From UBA2402 sp044371005 (GTDB lineage Bacteria > Planctomycetota > Phycisphaerae > Phycisphaerales > UBA1924), in the NCBI GenBank assembly GCA_044371005.1, contig JBILUL010000002.1, positions 31,195-95,194 on the forward strand: a DNA stretch of 64,000 bases, given 5' to 3'. Below the pieces are notes generated by a model. It saw only the letters and a list, made by a program, of their open reading frames with translations, had not been told where the DNA came from and made no database searches. Both the position numbers and the translations under genes were made by a program. Numbering within the stretch: the stretch's first letter is position 1; every line of letters starts with the position of its first letter. Positions 7,649-16,527 of the stretch are shown here, one piece after another.

Positions 7649-10600
7649 ATGGCCAAGACTCCCGCATCTGTTCCGGCGCGCGTTGATTCCCGCATGATTC
7701 GTGTTCGCGGTGCTCGCGAGCACAACCTCAAGGACATCTCGGTTGAGATTCCGCGCGATCAGCTCATCATCATGACGGGTCTTTCGGGCTCGGGCAAGAG
7801 CTCGCTGGCCTTCGACACGATCTTCGCTGAAGGGCAGCGCAAGTACATGGAATCACTGTCGGCGTACGCCCGGCAGTTTCTTGACCAGCTCAAGAAGCCG
7901 GATGTGGACGAGATCGAGGGCATTCCGCCGACGATCGCCATCGAGCAGCGCACGGCCAGCAGCAACCCGCGGTCGACGGTGGCGACGACGACGGAGATCT
8001 ATGACTATCTGCGATTGCTGTTTGCCCGTTGCGGCAAACCGTTTTCGTGGGCGGTGACCAAGACGAAAAAGGATGGGTCGGCGGCTGCCCGCAGTGGTGC
8101 GCCTATCAGCGCCACGAGCAGCACCCAGATTGTCGATTCGATCATGGGTCGTCCGGCGGGCGCGAAGATCATGATCCTTGCACCGATGGTGCGGGGCCAG
8201 AAGGGCTTTCACCGCGATGTGCTCGAGGATCTCTCGGCACAAGGGTGGAACCGTGCGAGGGTGAACGGGAAGATCATGGATCTTCGCGATGTGCTCAAGG
8301 AGCCGGGTGAGAACCCCCTCAAGCTCGGGCGGTATGAAAAGCACTCGATCGAAGCGGTGATCGATAGGATCGTGCTTGCAGCGGATGTTCGCCCGCGGCT
8401 TGCCGAAAGCGTGGAAGCGGCGATCCGCATGACCCAGGGCCTGGTCATCTGCACGATGGAGCAGGAAGGCGGCACGTGGAAGGACCAGGGGTTCTCGACG
8501 CGGTTCGCGGATCCGGATCATCCGGAGATTGCGCTCGAAGAGCTTGCTCCGCGTACGTTCAGCTTCAACTCACCCTTTGGTGCATGCCCGGATTGCAATG
8601 GTCTGGGAAATCTGCTGGAACTCGATCCGGCGCTGGTGCTGCCTGATGAGGAAAAGGCGCTGGCCGACCATGCGATCGAGGCGTATGCGAAGAACATCGC
8701 TGTGCGCTCATGGTTCATGAAGTCGCTTCGCAAGGTGTGCTCGAAGTTCAAGATCGACATGCATGTACCGGTGAGCACCTTCACGGCGGATCAGAAACGC
8801 ATTCTGCTTCATGGTGCGACGCCAGAGGAAGCGAAGAAGGCGGGGGCCAAGTGGGTCGGCGTGCTCCCGGAACTGACGGCCTGGTGGAAGTCGACCGACA
8901 ACCCGGGCGTCAAGGAGTGGCTGGGTGGCTTCATGAGCACCACGCCATGCCCCGCGTGCAACGGCGATCGGCTGCGCATCGAAGCACTGCACGTGCAGAT
9001 TGAGAGCGCTCGCGCGGTGGACCTCGCAGGGTGCGCTTCGGCGTCGGTCATCGGGCGGCCCAAGACCGATGGCACGATGCTCAACATCGCCGAGTTCTCG
9101 CGGCTCACGATCACGGATGCCGTGGAGTTTGTCGGTGGGCTCAAGCTCAGCAAGGAACAGACGGTCATCGCCGAGCCGATTCTCAAGGAGATCAACAACC
9201 GCCTTCGATTCCTGGCTGGCGTTGGGCTCGAGTATCTTTCCCTCAACCGCAAGACAGCAACTCTCTCGGGTGGCGAAGCGCAGCGCATCCGACTGGCCTC
9301 GCAGGTGGGCAGCGGGCTGGTGGGTGCGTGCTATGTACTGGATGAGCCGACCATCGGTTTGCATCAACGCGACAACGACCGCCTGATCGCCACACTGCGT
9401 CATCTGACCGACATCGGCAACACGGTGATCGTGGTGGAGCATGATGAAGATGTGATTCGAAGCGCGGATCACATCGTGGATGTCGGGCCGGGCCCGGGCG
9501 TTCATGGTGGCAAGATCGTGGCGCAGGGAAGTGTGGACGACATCTGTGCGAATCCGGATTCGATCACCGGTGACTACTTGTCGGGCCGCAAGCGAATTGA
9601 AACGCCGACCAAGCGACGCAAGCTCAGCGACAAGAATGCCATCATCATCAAGGGGGCGAGCGAGAACAACCTGAAGAAGGTCGATGTGGCGCTGCCGCTG
9701 GGCGGGCTGGTCTGCGTGACCGGTGTTTCCGGGTCAGGCAAGTCGACGCTGGTCAACGACATCCTGCTCAACGCGGCACGCGTTCACCTGCTTGGCGCTC
9801 GCCTCAAGCCCGGAGCCCACACGTCGATCAAGTGGCCCAAGCAGCTTGATCGCATCATCGAGGTGGACCAGAGCCCGATCGGACGAACGCCACGCAGCAA
9901 TCCCGCGACCTATGTCGGGTTCTTCGATGAGATCCGCAAGGTCTTCGTGCAGACCAAGGAAGCCAAGATCCGCGGCTACAAGCCCGGGCGATTCTCATTC
10001 AACGTGCGGGCCGAGGCCGGCGGCGGCCGCTGTGAGGCATGTCAGGGGCAGGGGCTCAAGAAGATTGAGATGCACTTCCTTCCGGATGTGTACGTCGAGT
10101 GCGAGGTCTGCCGCGGCAAGAGGTACAACCGTGAAACGCTTGAAGTACTCTACCGGGGCAAGAGCATCGCGGATGTGCTGGAGATGACGGTTGAGAATGC
10201 CGTGGAGTTCTTCAGCAGCCACCCCAAGATCTACCGGTTCCTGACCTGCCTGCATGAAGTCGGTCTTGACTATGTGCAGCTCGGTCAGCCCAGCACGCAG
10301 CTTTCAGGTGGTGAGGCCCAGCGCATCAAGCTGGCGACGGAACTGGGCAAGGGCACGAGCCTCGATACGGCAGTGCCTCAAGAAGCGGGTGACGAGGAGG
10401 TCAAGCCAACGCGTGCCGCGGCGAGTGGGGGCCTGGGCGGGGCGTATGGCCACACGCTCTACGTCCTTGACGAACCAACCACGGGCCTGCACTTTGAGGA
10501 CATCCGCAAGCTCGTGGGCGTCATGAACCGCCTCGCAGATGCGGGCAATTCGCTGGTGGTGATCGAGCACAATCTGGATGTGATCAAGTGTGCGGACTGG

Positions 10601-10729
10601 ATCATCGACTTGGGCCCGGAAGGCGGCGAAGGAGGCGGCCAGGTGCTGGCGACGGGCACGCCCGAGCAGATTGCTGCGGTGGCGAAGAGTCACACCGGGC
10701 AGTATCTCAAGCGCCTCTTGAAGCAGTGA
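7649..10729 (+). CDS. uvrA: Excinuclease ABC subunit A
   Basis: Damage-recognition ATPase of nucleotide excision repair. It has two ABC modules: Walker A GLSGSGKSS at residues 44-52 and GVSGSGKST near 691, with LSGGEAQRI signatures and VLDEPT Walker B motifs in both halves. Zinc-binding cysteines are seen in FGACPDCNGLG with TPCPACNGDRL, and in CEACQGQG with CEVCRGKRYN. One oddity is an insertion of roughly 28 residues (from about SLDTAVPQ to GGLGGAYG) between the second LSGGEAQ signature and its Walker B, where most UvrA proteins have only a short linker. The 1026 aa length is slightly above the usual ~950. It stands alone, with its own terminator at 10778-10807. Confidence 0.97.
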   Translation: MAKTPASVPARVDSRMIRVRGAREHNLKDISVEIPRDQLIIMTGLSGSGKSSLAFDTIFAEGQRKYMESLSAYARQFLDQLKKPDVDEIEGIPPTIAIEQRTASSNPRSTVATTTEIYDYLRLLFARCGKPFSWAVTKTKKDGSAAARSGAPISATSSTQIVDSIMGRPAGAKIMILAPMVRGQKGFHRDVLEDLSAQGWNRARVNGKIMDLRDVLKEPGENPLKLGRYEKHSIEAVIDRIVLAADVRPRLAESVEAAIRMTQGLVICTMEQEGGTWKDQGFSTRFADPDHPEIALEELAPRTFSFNSPFGACPDCNGLGNLLELDPALVLPDEEKALADHAIEAYAKNIAVRSWFMKSLRKVCSKFKIDMHVPVSTFTADQKRILLHGATPEEAKKAGAKWVGVLPELTAWWKSTDNPGVKEWLGGFMSTTPCPACNGDRLRIEALHVQIESARAVDLAGCASASVIGRPKTDGTMLNIAEFSRLTITDAVEFVGGLKLSKEQTVIAEPILKEINNRLRFLAGVGLEYLSLNRKTATLSGGEAQRIRLASQVGSGLVGACYVLDEPTIGLHQRDNDRLIATLRHLTDIGNTVIVVEHDEDVIRSADHIVDVGPGPGVHGGKIVAQGSVDDICANPDSITGDYLSGRKRIETPTKRRKLSDKNAIIIKGASENNLKKVDVALPLGGLVCVTGVSGSGKSTLVNDILLNAARVHLLGARLKPGAHTSIKWPKQLDRIIEVDQSPIGRTPRSNPATYVGFFDEIRKVFVQTKEAKIRGYKPGRFSFNVRAEAGGGRCEACQGQGLKKIEMHFLPDVYVECEVCRGKRYNRETLEVLYRGKSIADVLEMTVENAVEFFSSHPKIYRFLTCLHEVGLDYVQLGQPSTQLSGGEAQRIKLATELGKGTSLDTAVPQEAGDEEVKPTRAAASGGLGGAYGHTLYVLDEPTTGLHFEDIRKLVGVMNRLADAGNSLVVIEHNLDVIKCADWIIDLGPEGGEGGGQVLATGTPEQIAAVAKSHTGQYLKRLLKQ

Positions 10730-10777
10730 GAGTGAGGCAACTGGGGTGGTTCGGGCAGATGTTCAAGGGAAAAAGAG

Positions 10778-10807
10778 AAAGGGCCGCTTCGTTTGAAGCG
10801 GCCCTTT
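10778..10807. terminator. Bidirectional rho-independent terminator between uvrA and the OmpA-like gene
   Basis: A perfect 13-bp inverted repeat, AAAGGGCCGCTTC (10778-10790) with GAAGCGGCCCTTT (10795-10807), closes a 4-nt GTTT loop. It is A-rich on the left and T-rich on the right, and lies between convergent genes, so it can serve both strands. Confidence 0.85.
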
Positions 10808-10842
10808 CCGTTCAGACTGTGAGTTGGTCAGAGCGGTCAAAC

Positions 10843-11514
10843 TCAGTTGAGGATGACGATCTCGACGCGACGGCTTGAAGCCTTGCTGCTCTTGGGCTTC
10901 GAGGAGCCGTAACCAACGGCGTCGATGCGACCGGAGGAAACGCCCTTGCTGATGAGGTACTTGCGGACCGACTCAGCGCGTGCATCGCTCAGGGCCTGGT
11001 TGCTGGAGAACTTGGCCTTCTTGATCGGGTCGCTGTCCGTGTGACCTTCAACGCGGATCGAGTCGCCCTTGTACTTGGACTTGATCTCTGCGGCGATGCG
11101 GTCGAGTGACTTCTTGGCGCTGGACTTGAGGGTGGCCTGACCGGGGTCAAAGAGCACGTCGCCGGAGAGGCGAGCACGCATCTGGCCCTCGGAGTCGCGG
11201 CTGAAATCGCTGGAGCCGCCGCCGGTCTTCTTGGCGTCGGCAACGTCGCCGCCGGCACCCGGATCCATCGGCACCGGCTTGGCAGCGAGCTGCGTCTGGC
11301 AGCTGCTCAATGCGGTCTGAAGTTCGGCAATCTTGCCGTCCTTGTCGCGGTTCGCCTGATCGAGCGTTGCAACGCGCTCGCGGAGCTCAGCACTTTCCGC
11401 CTGAGCAGCTTCCATCTGCTTCTTCTGGCCGCTGCAGCCACCCATGAACATGGTCGCTGAAGCGAGTGCGAGGAGACCGATACCAACTTGACGCAGAATG
11501 CCCGTCCGTGCCAT
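10843..11514 (-). CDS. OmpA-family peptidoglycan-associated lipoprotein (Pal-like)
   Basis: Envelope protein predicted to tether the outer membrane to peptidoglycan. From the chosen start (MARTGILRQ) there is a lipoprotein signal, LALASATMFMGGC, with the lipidated cysteine in MGGC. A heptad-rich coiled coil follows (about residues 30-75), then an Ala/Gly/Pro linker, then an OmpA C-terminal domain: DVLFDPGQATLKSSA, IRVEGHTDSDPI, LSDARAESVRKYLISKG and VGYGSSKPKSSK. The start at 11514 is favoured over the longer frame to 11583 because it begins directly at the signal peptide and is preceded by AGGGGC. At 223 aa it is close to other Pal/OmpA lipoproteins with a coiled-coil stalk. No tol genes are nearby. 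Confidence 0.88.
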   Translation of the reverse strand: MARTGILRQVGIGLLALASATMFMGGCSGQKKQMEAAQAESAELRERVATLDQANRDKDGKIAELQTALSSCQTQLAAKPVPMDPGAGGDVADAKKTGGGSSDFSRDSEGQMRARLSGDVLFDPGQATLKSSAKKSLDRIAAEIKSKYKGDSIRVEGHTDSDPIKKAKFSSNQALSDARAESVRKYLISKGVSSGRIDAVGYGSSKPKSSKASSRRVEIVILN

Positions 11515-11683
11515 GAACTGCCCCTTAACTGAATACCTGTGGCCGGCGACACGCATGACGCCGGAAATGAACCTCTCGAGCAACCGCGCTTCTGAGGCCG
11601 CGCAATACTATCGGCGCACATCGCCGTTGTGCGTCAAACTTGGTCAAACAGGTTATTTTTTATCGATCTGACCCGGGGCAAGG

Positions 11684-13042
11684 TCACGGAAGAATGAACC
11701 GCTCTCCGGTCCGCAGGATCATCCCGAGCAGCCGTTCCACACCTGGCTGGCAGAACCAGACCAGAACGGTGCCGATCGCGAGATATGGTCCGAAGGGCAT
11801 CTGCCGCTGAAGCGTGCCAGTCATCAGCTTTCCGAGAATCGTCCAGAAGACCCCCACAAAAGCCGCGGCGAAGAAGCCCAGGATCGAATGCGGCCACCCC
11901 AGGCACGCGCCCACCGCCGCCATCATGTGCACATCACCCAATCCCAGTGCTTCGCGGCCCACCATCAGCGTGCCCAGAATCCGCCAGAGCCAGACGATGC
12001 CCCCGCCGATCAGGTAGCCCATGAGGACCGCCGCCAGAACGTTCAACCACAGGGGGGCTGCCACGGATGATTCGGCGATCCCCGTGTAGATGTCCACTTT
12101 CCAGGGGCCCGCAAGCCTCGTTGCCAGCGTCCAGCCTCCATAGCCAAGCGCCAGGCAGGGCGTCAGGAAGAGAACCTCCCGCACCATCTCGCGGCGGGCG
12201 TGGGGGTACTCCAGCCACATCTGCGGATCGTCGGGCGAGCCCTCTGCCCCCGACCCCTCGTTGGCACCGGCGGCCCCGGCTCCCTGCTGCTTGGGGAGGC
12301 CACTCAGCCACGACTCGTAGTCATGGAAGCTTCGTTTGATGAGACCCTTGTGCAGGAGCAGGGTACTCAGACCCAGCCCCAACATTCCCCCAATGGACGC
12401 ACCAATCCAGCCCCACCCATGGGCTCCCGGCGTGGCGATTGACCAATCCCAGCCCCGAGCAAACTGGGGGCGTTGATAGACGTTCCGGGTCGAGAGCAGT
12501 GCAACCTGGATCAGGTTCAAGCCGAGGGCCGCCACGGCTGGAACCCAGGTCAGGATCAGGGGGATCTGAAACGTCCGGGCGTCGATGATCGTGATCGCCG
12601 TCAGACAACTGAGCAGAACCAGAATGGTGACAAACGTCGGCCAGGTGGTGGCAAACGTCGCACCTCCCCACGCCGGCCCGATGGCGTTGAAGGGGATGCC
12701 CATGAAGGGCCCATCGGTATAGACCTTCAGGAAGACCAGCCCGAAGATCGCGGCGACGATGGCTTCGACGATCGGGTATTCAGCGGAGATGGGGCTGCGG
12801 CAGAACCGGCACTTGCCGCGGAGCGCCAGCCACCCGAAGATTGGAATGTTCTCACGCCATGTCAGTCGCGTTTCGCAGTTCGGACAGCGTGACGGAGGGC
12901 TCACAACGTCCAAGCCCAGCGGCATGCGGTAGACGAGCACATTGAGCAGCGAGCCGATACACGCCCCGAATGCACATGCAAAGAGACCATTCACCAGAGT
13001 GAACAGCATCATGAGCGTGTTGTACGAACTGACTTCAGGCAT
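11684..13042 (-). CDS. Prepilin peptidase (type IV leader peptidase, A24 family)
   Basis: Inner-membrane aspartic peptidase that cleaves, and usually N-methylates, type IV pilin and pseudopilin precursors. From start 13042, the N-terminal methyltransferase-type domain shows GACIGSLLNVLVYRMP and a four-cysteine zinc site (C53, C56, C78, C81: CPNC, CRFC). The peptidase domain has an aspartate in DARTFQIPL and the GxGD-like block GLGDVHMMAAVG. At about 450 aa it is much longer than the usual ~260-290, owing to a charged cytoplasmic insert between transmembrane segments (SWLSGLPKQQ to HARREMVRE). The start is uncertain; a GTG at 13120 is an alternative. It lies downstream of xseA-xseB on the same strand. 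The pseudopilin gene at 18264 is a plausible substrate. Confidence 0.88.
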   Translation of the reverse strand: MPEVSSYNTLMMLFTLVNGLFACAFGACIGSLLNVLVYRMPLGLDVVSPPSRCPNCETRLTWRENIPIFGWLALRGKCRFCRSPISAEYPIVEAIVAAIFGLVFLKVYTDGPFMGIPFNAIGPAWGGATFATTWPTFVTILVLLSCLTAITIIDARTFQIPLILTWVPAVAALGLNLIQVALLSTRNVYQRPQFARGWDWSIATPGAHGWGWIGASIGGMLGLGLSTLLLHKGLIKRSFHDYESWLSGLPKQQGAGAAGANEGSGAEGSPDDPQMWLEYPHARREMVREVLFLTPCLALGYGGWTLATRLAGPWKVDIYTGIAESSVAAPLWLNVLAAVLMGYLIGGGIVWLWRILGTLMVGREALGLGDVHMMAAVGACLGWPHSILGFFAAAFVGVFWTILGKLMTGTLQRQMPFGPYLAIGTVLVWFCQPGVERLLGMILRTGERFILP

Positions 13043-13149
13043 GCTGGGAAAGCCGGGCGTTGAGAAGGCGGAAGAGTGGCCGGAGCGTAGCGGCCCCAAG
13101 CTGCGAGCGAGCCCGGGCACCTGACCGCCCGAACCGGGTGATCGCTGCG

Positions 13150-13410
13150 TCAGGAGCCCTTCGCCGGCTTGGTCAGTTCTTCGACCCTTTGCTCGGCCCG
13201 ACCCAGAATCTCGCGGCAGCGCGCAATCAGCAGCACCCCCTGCTCGTACTGCTTCACCGACTCTTCCAGTCCGATCTCGCCCCGCTCGATGCGGTCCACG
13301 ATGGCTTCGAGCTGCTCCATCGCCTGCTCGTATGAGAGTTCAGCGACACCGGTGGGGGCTTCGGAGGACGCGGCGGCGGTATTGGATTTCTTGGCAGTCA
13401 CTGCAGCCAT
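13150..13410 (-). CDS. xseB: Exodeoxyribonuclease VII small subunit
   Basis: Small subunit of the bidirectional single-strand exonuclease. The 86 aa contain the family core LSYEQAMEQLEAIVDRIE, GEIGLEESVKQYEQG and CREILGRAEQRVEEL. An Ala/Ser-rich N-terminal extension of about 24 residues precedes it. It lies directly downstream of xseA on the same strand (55-bp gap), as in many bacteria. Confidence 0.93.
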   Translation of the reverse strand: MAAVTAKKSNTAAASSEAPTGVAELSYEQAMEQLEAIVDRIERGEIGLEESVKQYEQGVLLIARCREILGRAEQRVEELTKPAKGS

Positions 13411-13465
13411 TATTGCCGACCGAACCCAGGGCGGGGGACACCCCCCGATCCCGTGTCAGAGGCGA

Positions 13466-14995
13466 TCAGAAGAGCGATGGCTGGTCGCCTGGCGCGGCTG
13501 GACGGGCCGGACGCTTCGCTGGCCGGAGCATTGGGATGGCGGGCACCGGGGCTGGGTTGCACCCGGAATCGCCTGGGGCGGCACCCTCCACGCGAGATTC
13601 AATGCGGCCATCGCTCACTTGTGTTCTCAGGATCGTTCCCGCCGGAGCATCCTTGGTGCTGCGAATGAGGCGGCCCGAGGCATCGGTTGTCACCGAGTAC
13701 CCGCGCTCGAGGACTCTGAGCGGGCTGACCGCAGCCAGTTCGCGATGCTTCGCCTCGGTCATTGCTGCCGCTGAGGCCAGCAGGTGCTTGACCGCAGCCC
13801 CAAGCCTTGATTCCAGACGCACCATCGCTTGTTCCCTCGCCGCGTGAACGGCGGCTGGGCGGCAGCGCTCCAATCGAAGGGCCATGCGATCCAGGCCGAC
13901 ATGGGCTGCGGATTGCCGGGCTGTCATGGACGCCTGCAGGCGTTCGCCGCAGCGATCCAGCGAGGTCAAGTACGCGGCGAGTGTGCCGGTGGGGGAGGCG
14001 AAGACCGGACGCGATGCGATCGAGTCGAGAAGCCGCGTGGCTCCTCGGAGTTGCTGTTCGATCAGGTACGTCAGGCGATTGGCGGTCGAGTCCACTTCAC
14101 GCAGGAGCGCGGGGGCATCGGGCGTGAGACGGACTGCTGCCTGAGTCGGCGTGGCGCATCGCTCATCTGCCACGAGTTCTGCGATAGTCGTGTCGGTTTC
14201 ATGACCAATCGCCGCGACGACCGGGATCGGGCAGTGAACGATCGCCTCGGCGACGATGCGTTCGTTGAAGGCCCAGAGGTCTTCCATCGAGCCGCCGCCG
14301 CGCGTGACGAGGATGGCATCGATCCCAAGGGCCGCAGCGTGCAATCCCAGGTACTTGACTGCCGCGGCCACTTCGTCGGCAGCACCCGGTCCCTGCACGC
14401 GGCAATCGGCCAGAAGCACGCCCACAGCCGGACAGCGGCGTTTCATGGTGACCAGGACATCCTGCAATGCCGCGGCGGATCGGCTGGTTACGACGCCAAT
14501 CCGTCGGGGAAACACGGGCAGTGGCCGCTTGCGATCGGTGGAGAACCAGCCCAGGCCGCGGAGTTCCTCACACAATGCTCGGTATGCGAGTTCGAGGGCA
14601 CCCGCTCCGGCGCGTTCGAGTGAATCGAGCACGATGGAGACTCGCCCGCCTGCCGCGTAGTACTCGACCTTGCCGCGGGCAACGACCTGTTCGCCGTTCT
14701 GCGGCACGAATCCCGCGCGACGCGCGGCGGACTGGAACATGACGCAGTTGACAACCGCTCCGGCGTCCTTGAGATCAAAGTACCAATGGGTTCGATCGCG
14801 GAAGCCAGATACTTCGCCCGAGAAGCGAATGCTCTGCGGGAATCCAGACTTGAGTGCGCCGTCGATGCGAGCGGCGAGCTGAGTGACCGTGAGTGGGGTG
14901 TCGGTCGAAGGGGCGGATGCCACCGCCTTGGCCGCGGCGGTCTTGAGGGGATCAAAGAGTGATCGAGCCATCTCTGCCGAGCCCCCTTCGTGCAT
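13466..14995 (-). CDS. xseA: Exodeoxyribonuclease VII large subunit
   Basis: Catalytic subunit of ExoVII, which degrades single-stranded DNA to oligonucleotides in repair. The N-terminal OB-fold is seen as LTVTQLAARIDGAL, FSGEVSGFRDRTHWYFDLKD and VNCVMFQ. The catalytic domain shows PRRIGVVTSRSAAALQDVL, CRVQGPGAADEVAAAVKYL, LVTRGGGSMEDLWAFNE, VVAAIGHETDTT and DERCATPTQAA. The C-terminus has VLERGYSVTT and a proline-rich tail ending in DQPSLF. The 509 aa length is slightly above average. The second methionine, at residue 9 (MARSLFDPL), may be the true start. It forms a minus-strand operon with xseB and probably the hypothetical gene upstream. Confidence 0.95.
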   Translation of the reverse strand: MHEGGSAEMARSLFDPLKTAAAKAVASAPSTDTPLTVTQLAARIDGALKSGFPQSIRFSGEVSGFRDRTHWYFDLKDAGAVVNCVMFQSAARRAGFVPQNGEQVVARGKVEYYAAGGRVSIVLDSLERAGAGALELAYRALCEELRGLGWFSTDRKRPLPVFPRRIGVVTSRSAAALQDVLVTMKRRCPAVGVLLADCRVQGPGAADEVAAAVKYLGLHAAALGIDAILVTRGGGSMEDLWAFNERIVAEAIVHCPIPVVAAIGHETDTTIAELVADERCATPTQAAVRLTPDAPALLREVDSTANRLTYLIEQQLRGATRLLDSIASRPVFASPTGTLAAYLTSLDRCGERLQASMTARQSAAHVGLDRMALRLERCRPAAVHAAREQAMVRLESRLGAAVKHLLASAAAMTEAKHRELAAVSPLRVLERGYSVTTDASGRLIRSTKDAPAGTILRTQVSDGRIESRVEGAAPGDSGCNPAPVPAIPMLRPAKRPARPAAPGDQPSLF

Positions 14996-15037
14996 CGAAG
15001 TCGCTTCACCTGATCGTGTGCGCCATGCGGCGTGCGA

Positions 15038-15475
15038 TCATGATTTCTGTTCGATCGATGCTCCGTCAAGGACATCGAAGCCGACGAACTGGCCGGGGCT
15101 GAACTGATCAGCGCTCTGCCGCGAGTCGGTGGGGGTGCAGTGGATGGGGATTCCGGCGTCGACGACGACAGCACCATTGACCACGGCGATGACGGTCCCC
15201 TGCACGCGGCGGGGCCTTCCCATCACGGGTTCAATGAACTGGCCGCCAGTGGTGGTGATGTCGATGCGACGCGCCTGCGCCCGAACGAGACCGATCAGTC
15301 TCTTGCCCGGCTGGGCGGCGATGGCACCCGTGGCACGAAGGTGCAGTTCATAGCTGGTATTGGGCACGCTGAATTTGACGAACGGCGGCTTGGTCGCTGT
15401 TTCGGCAACGTTGGCGACAAAGATGCCGCGTGCGTGGGTGGGGTCGATCTTGTTGGTTGGGGCAGGGGTAATCAT
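15038..15475 (-). CDS. Conserved hypothetical protein (beta-rich, OB-like C-terminal half)
   Basis: Not recognised as a named family. The 145 aa have no signal peptide or membrane segment. The C-terminal half (RVQGTVIAVVNGAVVVDAG, PIHCTPTD, FSPGQFVGFDVLDGASIE) alternates short beta strands and glycines in the manner of an OB-fold or SH3-like barrel. It sits 42 bp upstream of xseA in the same direction, so it is probably co-transcribed; a nucleic-acid-binding role is an inference from that context only. Confidence 0.6.
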   Translation of the reverse strand: MITPAPTNKIDPTHARGIFVANVAETATKPPFVKFSVPNTSYELHLRATGAIAAQPGKRLIGLVRAQARRIDITTTGGQFIEPVMGRPRRVQGTVIAVVNGAVVVDAGIPIHCTPTDSRQSADQFSPGQFVGFDVLDGASIEQKS

Positions 15476-15851
15476 GGACGGGGTAGGGTAGGGAGAAGGG
15501 AGGGGCGGCGGCGAGTCGTCCGGACCAACATCGTTGGAGTGCCGGGCCGGGGGGAGTGTTTGGGGGGCGGTACAGCCTTGAGGGCGTCCTGGCCTTCGGT
15601 CTTCAGCCGAGCCTTACGGGCCACATGGGTGAGTCGGCTCGGATCGGCAATCCGCCCTGCATGCTGGGCGCGGGATACCCGCGGACGCGGCGAGTCGGAC
15701 CGGTCCGATCCTGATCGGGGACCCATGGCTGCGTCGGTCAGGCCTGAGGCTCAGGCTTGGGGGTGGCGTCAACGGGGGAGCGGTGGTGGTCACCGGTGAT
15801 ACGCGGGGCGGCTTCAAGCCGATGGGCGGGGGGATCGTACCGAATCGATGG
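15476..15851. other. 376-bp intergenic region without a recognisable gene
   Basis: It separates the xseA-side operon from the PH-domain gene. Open frames through it are compositional: basic or proline-rich translations with no family features. It presumably carries the promoter of the minus-strand hypothetical-xseAB transcript; no clear -35/-10 pair was identified. Confidence 0.5.
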
Positions 15852-16475
15852 TCAGCGATACAGGTCGATGATCCTCTTGACTTCATCGGGGTCGGCCAGA
15901 TGTTCCATGTGGATCTCAACACCGTCATCGGCAGCACTGGAGAGTGCCAGCGTTCCGATGCCCATGACGCGCTGCATGAAAGTCTGCTTCACCATGACGT
16001 GACGGATGTCTCGCAACAGGATTTCGCTGGTGTTCTTGCTGAACAGGCCTTCGCGGTCAACGATCCTTCGCGTGGTGAGCCGCAGGCCATCGTGCATCGT
16101 CTGGAACTTCCAGATGCCGAACATGACCAGGCAGGCGACGGCCACGACGGCTGCGATGGCCGCAATGGGGAGCATGGCCGCCATGGAGGCCACGATGGCT
16201 CCGACGATTCCGCCCACCGTGCCCAGGGAAAGCAGAAGGAACTTGAATGGCTGTGCCCGGAACATGGCGGGGCGCAGGCGGCGGACCTCGACCTCGGGGC
16301 CGTGCTTGGCTGGCAGGCCCGCCGCGGCGGCGCGATCCTCTTCGGCGCGACTGCTGAGTGACCGGACGACGCTGACATCGGCGCAGATGGGGCACTTGAC
16401 CTTGTCGCCGATGTTGACGTCATCGACCGAGAAGGGCTTGTCGCAGTTGTCGCAGGTGAGCGTGGCGGTTGGCAT
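15852..16475 (-). CDS. Zinc-ribbon plus bacterial PH-domain (YdbS/DUF304-like) membrane protein
   Basis: From the chosen start (MPTATLTC) a short zinc-ribbon lies at residues 8-31 (CDNC and CPIC). A linker follows, then two membrane-spanning stretches (FKFLLLSLGTVGGIVGAIVA and AAVVAVACLVMFGIW). The C-terminal bPH2-type domain reads LRLTTRRIVDREGLFSKNTSEILLRDIRHVMV, GIGTLALSSAADDGVEIHMEHL and DPDEVKRIIDLYR, the standard pattern of YdbS-like proteins. 207 aa. Start 16475 was preferred over 16604 because it opens directly on the zinc ribbon. Function unknown; the family is membrane-associated. The upstream minus-strand gene is 52 bp away and may be co-transcribed. Confidence 0.82.
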   Translation of the reverse strand: MPTATLTCDNCDKPFSVDDVNIGDKVKCPICADVSVVRSLSSRAEEDRAAAAGLPAKHGPEVEVRRLRPAMFRAQPFKFLLLSLGTVGGIVGAIVASMAAMLPIAAIAAVVAVACLVMFGIWKFQTMHDGLRLTTRRIVDREGLFSKNTSEILLRDIRHVMVKQTFMQRVMGIGTLALSSAADDGVEIHMEHLADPDEVKRIIDLYR

Positions 16476-16527
16476 GGTTCGGTTGCTCCCGGGCAGATCG
16501 TGCCCATGGGGATCTTGATCGGAAACT

